NCBI GenBank assembly: GCA_017461245.1
Contig: JAFTYW010000044.1
Coordinates: 1-42,901, forward strand
DNA from: Oscillospiraceae bacterium
GTDB taxonomy: Bacteria; Bacillota; Clostridia; Oscillospirales; Ruminococcaceae
DNA length: 42,901 nucleotides
Direction of reading: 5' to 3'
Positions 38,783-42,901 of this stretch are shown one piece after another; the first letter of the stretch is position 1; every line of letters begins with the position of its first letter. The position numbers and the translations under genes were made by a program. The notes under the pieces are model-generated. The model ran no database searches and had not been told where the DNA came from. It saw nothing but the letters and a program-made list of their open reading frames with translations.

Positions 38783-41086
38783 ATGAAACAGAAAAGTGCG
38801 GTAGCCATAAAAACACATAAAGGACTGTCTGAGGAGGGCAAACGGCGACTTGTCGGCTTTGCTCTGTCGGCCTTGCTCGGCGCGCTTTTTGGGTGCGTTC
38901 GCTTTTCGGACAGGCTCTCGCCCTTCGGCGTTTCGGCGGTTGCGGCGCTACCCGGCGGCTACAGCTTTTTTGCTCTTGCGGGAAGTATTCTCGGCTACGC
39001 CGCAATCGGCTCGCTCTCTGACGGGATAAGATACATAGCGCAGATGTTGATTCTTGTGGCGGTAAAATGGGCGTTTGCCGCTTTCTTAGAGGGCGAGAAA
39101 AAATGGGCGCTGTCCGCACTCTCGGCCTCAGTAAATTTGGCCGTCGGCGCAGTCTGGCTCTTTACCGAATCGGTCATCGTTTACGATATTCTTTATTTAG
39201 TTGCCGAGAGCGTGATCTGTGCCGGCGCAGTTTATTTTATAGCGCAGGTCTTTAAAATTTTTGAAAAGGGCGCCGCTATGCAGAGCAGTGAGAATGTAGT
39301 CGCGTTTTCTGTCTGCGCCGCGCTATGCCTTATGTCGCTTTCAAACATTGTTGTTGGTATGCTGTCGGTGGGACATGTTGTTGCGGCACTCCTTGTTATG
39401 AGCATGGCGCACTCCTTGGGGGCGCTTGGCGGTGCAGCGGCAGGACTCTCAATAGGCGCGGCAATCTCGCTCTCTTCAGCAGACGGCGGCTTTGCCGTTA
39501 TGGCGTTGGGCCTTTCGGGAATGCTTTCGGGGCTTTTTTGGAATTTGTCGCGCTACGCCGTGACGGTCCTCTTTCTGCTCTGCACGCTCTTGTCGGTGGC
39601 GGTCGCCTCGGTGTCAACGGGCAGTCTTTACCTATTGTACGAGGTGCTGTCGGCGGCAGTGATATTTCTGCTTATCCCCGAGCGGTATATCAAGGCGCTT
39701 GGTGTCTACTTTCCGCCGCTGTCGAGTAAAGGCGAGTATTACCCAAATAAATATCTCTCGGCTCGGCTTGATTTTGTTTCAAAATCGCTTTTGGAAACCT
39801 CGCGCGCCATCTGCGAAATGTCGCAGGGGTTGCAAATCAAAAAAGGTGGCGATCTTGACAAGGTCTTCGGCTCTGCCGCCGATAAGGTCTGCCGCCGCTG
39901 CTCTATGAAGCTCAGTTGCTGGAACACCTCTTATAACGAAACTATGGACGCATTTAACCATTTGATTTCTCCGCTAAAGCGGCAGGGCAGAATTGAGCCC
40001 GAAAACGTTCCCGATCTTTTCCGCCGCCGCTGTATGAAGCTGGGCAGCCTCATTTCTGAGATAAATTCGGCTTATAGGCAGAGCGCCGACGAGGCACAGG
40101 CGGCGCTGAGAAACCGCCAGATAAGAGAGGTTGTAACCGAGCAGTTTTCGGGAATGAGCAAAATGCTCTGCGAGATGTCGCAGGAGCTATCCCTTACAAT
40201 GTGCGACCGAACGGTAGAAAACAGAATAAGCGGCGAACTGCTTCGCGTTGGGCTAGCCGTGCGCGATGTTGCCTGTCCCGTTGACCGCTTTGGTAGAAAA
40301 ACGGTGGAGTTTTACTGTCTTTCAGATGACGCTGAAAAATTAGAGGCTCTGCCTGTCGAGGAGAGCGTTTCTGAGATCTGCGGCAGCGAAATGAAACTCT
40401 CGGGCACTCTTAAAACGGGCGAGCTTACAAGGCTTAGTTTTTCAGAGTTGCCGCCCTATAGGCTTGAAACGGCGTTTTTCCAGAAAAGCGCCGAGGGCGA
40501 GGGGGTCTGCGGCGATAGCTTTGATTTTGTAAATTTGGCAAACGGCTTTTCGGCGGCGGTTTTAAGCGACGGAATGGGCAGGGGCAAGGGCGCCGCGGCT
40601 TTGAGCAAAATGACTGTCGGGCTGGTTTCGCGCTTTTTAAGCCTCGGATTTCCCTTAGAGAGCTGCGTTTCGCTCGTAAACTCCTCGCTTATGCTCAAAA
40701 ATGAGGAAGAGGAGCTTTCGACCCTTGATGCCGCCGTTTTTGACCTTTACAGCGGCAATGTTTCGATTAAAAAGGCGGGCGCCGCCCCAACCTTTATAAA
40801 GCGCTCAAGGCGTGTTTCCAAGGTCGAGATAGGCGCTCTGCCTCTTGGAATACTCGGCGAGGTAAAGCTTAAGGGCGCAGACCTGCGCCTGTCTCGCGGC
40901 GATACGCTTGTAATGGGCTCTGACGGGCTTTGCGCCTTAAAGGACTCGCAGATAGAGTCGATACTTAAAAAGAGCGATAATCTCACCCTCGAGGCGCTGG
41001 CTCACGCCCTCGGTCAAAGGGCGGTAGATGCAGACGGTGCGGGAGCGGGCGACGACGTGACGGTGCTGGTAATGCGCATAATGTAA
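38783..41086 (+). CDS. spoIIE: Stage II sporulation protein E (PP2C-type phosphatase)
   Basis: This 767-residue protein starts at the ATG at 38783 (AAAAGGAG 8 bases upstream); the frame extends 51 bases further without support. About ten membrane helices occupy residues 25-300. A cytosolic linker follows with CRRCSMKLSCWN and a second Cys-containing segment FRRRCMKLGSLI. The C-terminal PP2C domain shows GDSFDFVNL, AAVLSDGMGRGKGAAA, LDAAVFDLYSGNVSIKKAGAAPTF, LVMGSDGL and GAGDDVTVLVMRI. SpoIIE dephosphorylates SpoIIAA to activate sigma-F in the forespore, so this organism very likely forms endospores. SpoIIAA/AB/sigma-F genes are not in this window. Confidence 0.95.
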   Translation: MKQKSAVAIKTHKGLSEEGKRRLVGFALSALLGALFGCVRFSDRLSPFGVSAVAALPGGYSFFALAGSILGYAAIGSLSDGIRYIAQMLILVAVKWAFAAFLEGEKKWALSALSASVNLAVGAVWLFTESVIVYDILYLVAESVICAGAVYFIAQVFKIFEKGAAMQSSENVVAFSVCAALCLMSLSNIVVGMLSVGHVVAALLVMSMAHSLGALGGAAAGLSIGAAISLSSADGGFAVMALGLSGMLSGLFWNLSRYAVTVLFLLCTLLSVAVASVSTGSLYLLYEVLSAAVIFLLIPERYIKALGVYFPPLSSKGEYYPNKYLSARLDFVSKSLLETSRAICEMSQGLQIKKGGDLDKVFGSAADKVCRRCSMKLSCWNTSYNETMDAFNHLISPLKRQGRIEPENVPDLFRRRCMKLGSLISEINSAYRQSADEAQAALRNRQIREVVTEQFSGMSKMLCEMSQELSLTMCDRTVENRISGELLRVGLAVRDVACPVDRFGRKTVEFYCLSDDAEKLEALPVEESVSEICGSEMKLSGTLKTGELTRLSFSELPPYRLETAFFQKSAEGEGVCGDSFDFVNLANGFSAAVLSDGMGRGKGAAALSKMTVGLVSRFLSLGFPLESCVSLVNSSLMLKNEEEELSTLDAAVFDLYSGNVSIKKAGAAPTFIKRSRRVSKVEIGALPLGILGEVKLKGADLRLSRGDTLVMGSDGLCALKDSQIESILKKSDNLTLEALAHALGQRAVDADGAGAGDDVTVLVMRIM

Positions 41087-41102
41087 TTTTTTTGTGTTTC
41101 GC

Positions 41103-41131
41103 TTGCCCGTGAAAAATTCTTGTGATACAAT
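41103..41131 (+). promoter_or_regulatory. Promoter of ZIP transporter gene
   Basis: TTGCCC (41103-41108), 17-base spacer, TACAAT (41126-41131), about 30 bases before the start. Confidence 0.6.
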
Positions 41132-41161
41132 GAGAAAAAAGGCGTTAATTTGGAGGAGCTT

Positions 41162-41914
41162 ATGAAGCTTGTTCTCATCACAGCCCTTGGAGTAGGCGGC
41201 GCGACTATGATCGGCTCGCTTCTGGGCTTTGCGTTTAAAAAAATATCGCACAGATTTTCTGACATCGTGCTTTCCTTTGCGGCCGGCGTTATGCTGGCCG
41301 CCGCGGTCTTGGGCCTTATTCTGCCCTCGCTTGAATACGGCGGAAAATTCGGGCTTATCTATGCTGTTGCGGGAATTTTCGCAGGCGCGCTCTGCTTAAA
41401 TCTCATAGATAAATTAGTTCCGCATCTTCACAAGCTTGTCGGTCCCGAGGACGAGGCTCACAACAACGCAAATTTAAGCCGTGTTCTGCTTTTTGTAATG
41501 GCGATCGCCATTCACAATCTGCCCGAGGGAATTGCGGCGGGTGTCGGCTTTGGCTCGGGAAACACCTCGCAGGCGCTTGTTATCGCGGGCGGCATCGCCC
41601 TGCAGAATATCCCCGAGGGAATGGTTATCATAGGTCCTATGCTCGCCTCGGGTGTTTCGACAAAGAAAACCCTTGTCTGTGCGCTTTTAACAGGTCTTGT
41701 TGAGGTCGTGGGAACGCTTATAGGCTACTTTGCGGTTAGTGTTTCGACGGCGATCTTGCCCTTTGCCCTCGCCTTTGCGGGTGGTACAATGCTTTACGTC
41801 ATAAGCGACGAAATGATTCCCGAGACCCACGCTCACGGCAGCCAGCGCGGCGCGACCTACGCGCTACTCGTCGGCTTCTGCCTTATGCTTGTAACCGATG
41901 TGCTGCTCGGCTAA
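41162..41914 (+). CDS. ZIP-family metal transporter (ZupT/GufA-like)
   Basis: This 250-residue protein has about eight membrane segments. The start is the ATG at 41162, 5 bases after GGAGG; a TTG 12 bases upstream overlaps that box. ZIP hallmarks are AIAIHNLPEGIAAGVGFG (TM4, residues about 110-127) and GIALQNIPEGMVIIGPM (TM5), which form the binuclear metal site. A short His-containing loop (PHLHKLVGPEDEAHNN) precedes TM4. It imports divalent metal such as zinc, iron or manganese; specificity is not predictable. The gene is independent of spoIIE, with its own promoter. Confidence 0.93.
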   Translation: MKLVLITALGVGGATMIGSLLGFAFKKISHRFSDIVLSFAAGVMLAAAVLGLILPSLEYGGKFGLIYAVAGIFAGALCLNLIDKLVPHLHKLVGPEDEAHNNANLSRVLLFVMAIAIHNLPEGIAAGVGFGSGNTSQALVIAGGIALQNIPEGMVIIGPMLASGVSTKKTLVCALLTGLVEVVGTLIGYFAVSVSTAILPFALAFAGGTMLYVISDEMIPETHAHGSQRGATYALLVGFCLMLVTDVLLG

Positions 41915-41920
41915 AAAACT

Positions 41921-41936
41921 ACCTCAATATTGAGGT
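41921..41936 (+). terminator. Weak hairpin after ZIP transporter gene
   Basis: ACCTCAATATTGAGGT perfect palindrome 7 bases after the stop, but followed only by GTAATTTG, so termination would be weak. Confidence 0.4.
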
Positions 41937-41941
41937 GTAAT

Positions 41942-42006
41942 TTGTAGGGAACGGCCTTAAGTGCCGTTCCTATTTTTCGGCACGACACATAGGTCGTGCC
42001 CTACGA
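41942..42006. repeat. Repeat island 9 (single GTAGGG unit)
   Basis: A compact unit 41944-42004 with GTAGGG and CCCTAC ends and two hairpins, GAACGGCcttaaGTGCCGTTC and GCACGACacataGGTCGTGC. It is the simplest complete copy of the family in the window. Confidence 0.8.
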
Positions 42007-42066
42007 TATAAATTTAAATGATTGGTTTGATTTTGCGGCGTTTTTTACAAAATGAAATATAAAAAC

Positions 42067-42096
42067 AAAAGCCATCGCTTATGCGATGGCTTTTTT
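42067..42096. terminator. Bidirectional terminator
   Basis: AAAAGCCATCGC-ttat-GCGATGGCTTTTTT hairpin between the ZIP gene and rpsI. Confidence 0.85.
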
Positions 42097-42143
42097 GTAA
42101 GATAAACAGATTATCTTTTGCTGAACTTATGTGATCTAAAACA

Positions 42144-42171
42144 AGAAACCCCTGCATAAGCAGAGGTTTCT
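42144..42171 (-). terminator. Terminator of rplM-rpsI operon
   Basis: Minus-strand AGAAACCtCTGC-ttat-GCAGgGGTTTCT hairpin (one mismatch) followed by TTGTTTTAG, 20 bases past the rpsI stop. Confidence 0.75.
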
Positions 42172-42190
42172 GATAATAACAACTGTATTG

Positions 42191-42589
42191 TTATCTCTTG
42201 CTGAACTGGGGAGCACGACGTGCGGCTTTGAGACCGTACTTCTTACGCTCTTTCATTCTGGGATCACGAGTTAAGAAGCCTGCCTTCTTAAGCTCGCCTC
42301 TGAGCTCAGCGTTGAATTCTAAGAGAGCTCTTGCTACACCGTGACGGATAGCACCGGCCTGACCGGTAACACCGCCGCCTGCAACCTTGACAACAACGTC
42401 AAACTTGTCAGCAGTTTCGGTTAAAGCGAGGGGCTGTCTTGCGATGAGCTTTAAGGTTTCAAGACCGAAGTATTCGTCGATGCTTCTGTCATTGATGGTG
42501 AAGTTGCCGGTACCCTGATAGAGTCTTACACGAGCAACAGAGTGCTTTCTTCTTCCTGTTCCGTAGAAAAAGGGTTTCTTATCGTACAT
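42191..42589 (-). CDS. rpsI: 30S ribosomal protein S9
   Basis: This 132-residue protein has full family length. N-terminal [22 protein letters not shown], then [52 protein letters not shown], and the basic tail [23 protein letters not shown] that reaches the P-site tRNA. The start has GAGGAGG 8 bases upstream. rplM ends 16 bases upstream, giving the universal rplM-rpsI operon. Confidence 0.98.
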   Translation of the reverse strand: MYDKKPFFYGTGRRKHSVARVRLYQGTGNFTINDRSIDEYFGLETLKLIARQPLALTETADKFDVVVKVAGGGVTGQAGAIRHGVARALLEFNAELRGELKKAGFLTRDPRMKERKKYGLKAARRAPQFSKR

Positions 42590-42605
42590 ACTAACGCCTC
42601 CTCAC

Positions 42606-42901
42606 TTATAATGTGTATTCCTGCGGCTTCTGCGCAGCGTGGTTGTGCTCGCCGTCCTTGTAGATGTGAAGACGGGTGAGAGCAGCTCTTCCGATAGTGG
42701 TGTCAGGAACCATGCCCTTAACGGCAAGCTCCATAGCCTTAGCGGAATTTTCCTTCATAAGAATTGAGTATTTGACTTCTTTAAGTCCGCCTACCCAACC
42801 TGTATGACGGCGATAGAATTTCTGCTCTGCCTTGTTTCCGGTGAGAACAGCTTTGTCGGAATTGATGATGATTACATGATCACCGCAATCAATATGAGGA
42901 G
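42606..42901 (-). CDS. rplM: 50S ribosomal protein L13, 3' part
   Basis: The frame runs off the window end, leaving 97 C-terminal residues before the TAA at 42606-42608. Readable L13 blocks are HIDCGDHVIIINSDKAVLTGNK, QKFYRRHTGWVGGLKE, and AVKGMVPDTTIGRAALTRLHIYKDGEHNHAAQKP. L13 is an early-assembling large-subunit protein. It is followed by rpsI with a 16-base gap. Confidence 0.97.
   Translation of the reverse strand, partial: PHIDCGDHVIIINSDKAVLTGNKAEQKFYRRHTGWVGGLKEVKYSILMKENSAKAMELAVKGMVPDTTIGRAALTRLHIYKDGEHNHAAQKPQEYTL

Noticed and set aside
10776-42901. tRNA or rRNA genes in the intergenic gaps
   Set aside because: The gaps were scanned for tRNA-like TTCGA arms with CCA ends and for rRNA segments; only repeats, terminators and promoters were seen. 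A covariance search would be decisive.

Overview
The window is chromosomal DNA of a sporulating, low-to-moderate GC Firmicute, most likely an uncultured gut-type member of the Clostridia (Oscillospirales/Ruminococcaceae-like). Reasons: a spoIIE gene, strong AGGAGG-type ribosome binding sites, sigma-A type promoters (TTGACA-17-TATAAT), a DUF1540 protein, a minimal two-gene SUF-like Fe-S system typical of anaerobes, and intergenic palindromic repeats of a style common in gut Clostridia. Species assignment cannot be made from the sequence alone. Nothing looks like a prophage, integrative element, IS transposase, CRISPR array, rRNA or tRNA.

Layout. 1-1908: end of groES, complete groEL and a terminator. 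2145-2656: a small XRE regulator divergent from a Cys-rich small protein, sharing twin operators. 2664-6846: minus-strand gtrA-like gene plus a heterodimeric ABC exporter. 6851-13358: minus-strand lysK (class I LysRS with a fused C-terminal tRNA-binding domain), typA and polA. 13610-17722: minus-strand operon ddl-murI-ywiB(DUF1934)-argS. 18109-19290: YghO-like GNAT protein. 19385-22308: plus-strand four-gene operon (TIM-barrel hydrolase-like protein, EamA transporter, HAD phosphatase, small membrane protein). 22665-25448: CapA-like and M55 D-aminopeptidase-like genes divergent from an AraC regulator. 25688-28678: APC amino-acid permease divergent from a stand-alone DegT-type aminotransferase. 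29122-31902: minus-strand operon tcdA-MATE-histidine phosphatase. 31930-34599: LCP-like protein, then the minimal Fe-S assembly pair (SmsC/SmsB type). 34644-35496: GNAT plus MGMT-like gene. 35763-36598: small membrane protein divergent from DUF1540. 36858-38330: AT-rich XRE regulator divergent from a two-gene membrane operon under two perfect operators. 38783-41914: spoIIE and a ZIP metal transporter. 42191-42901: rpsI and the 3' part of rplM.

The most unusual layer is intergenic. About ten islands carry dispersed, hairpin-rich repeats. They are bounded by GTAGGG...CCCTAC inverted ends and mixed with a 'gaatagtgaaaagttt..ggaaggttttgc' module and A-rich 'gaaaatggaaaattgaaaatt' tracts. Most sit immediately beside AAAAGCACCC-N-GGGTGCTTTT terminators. 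They carry no genes and look like non-autonomous, terminator-associated mobile or structured-RNA elements. The best candidate for an undescribed protein system is the XRE-controlled membrane pair at 36858-38278.
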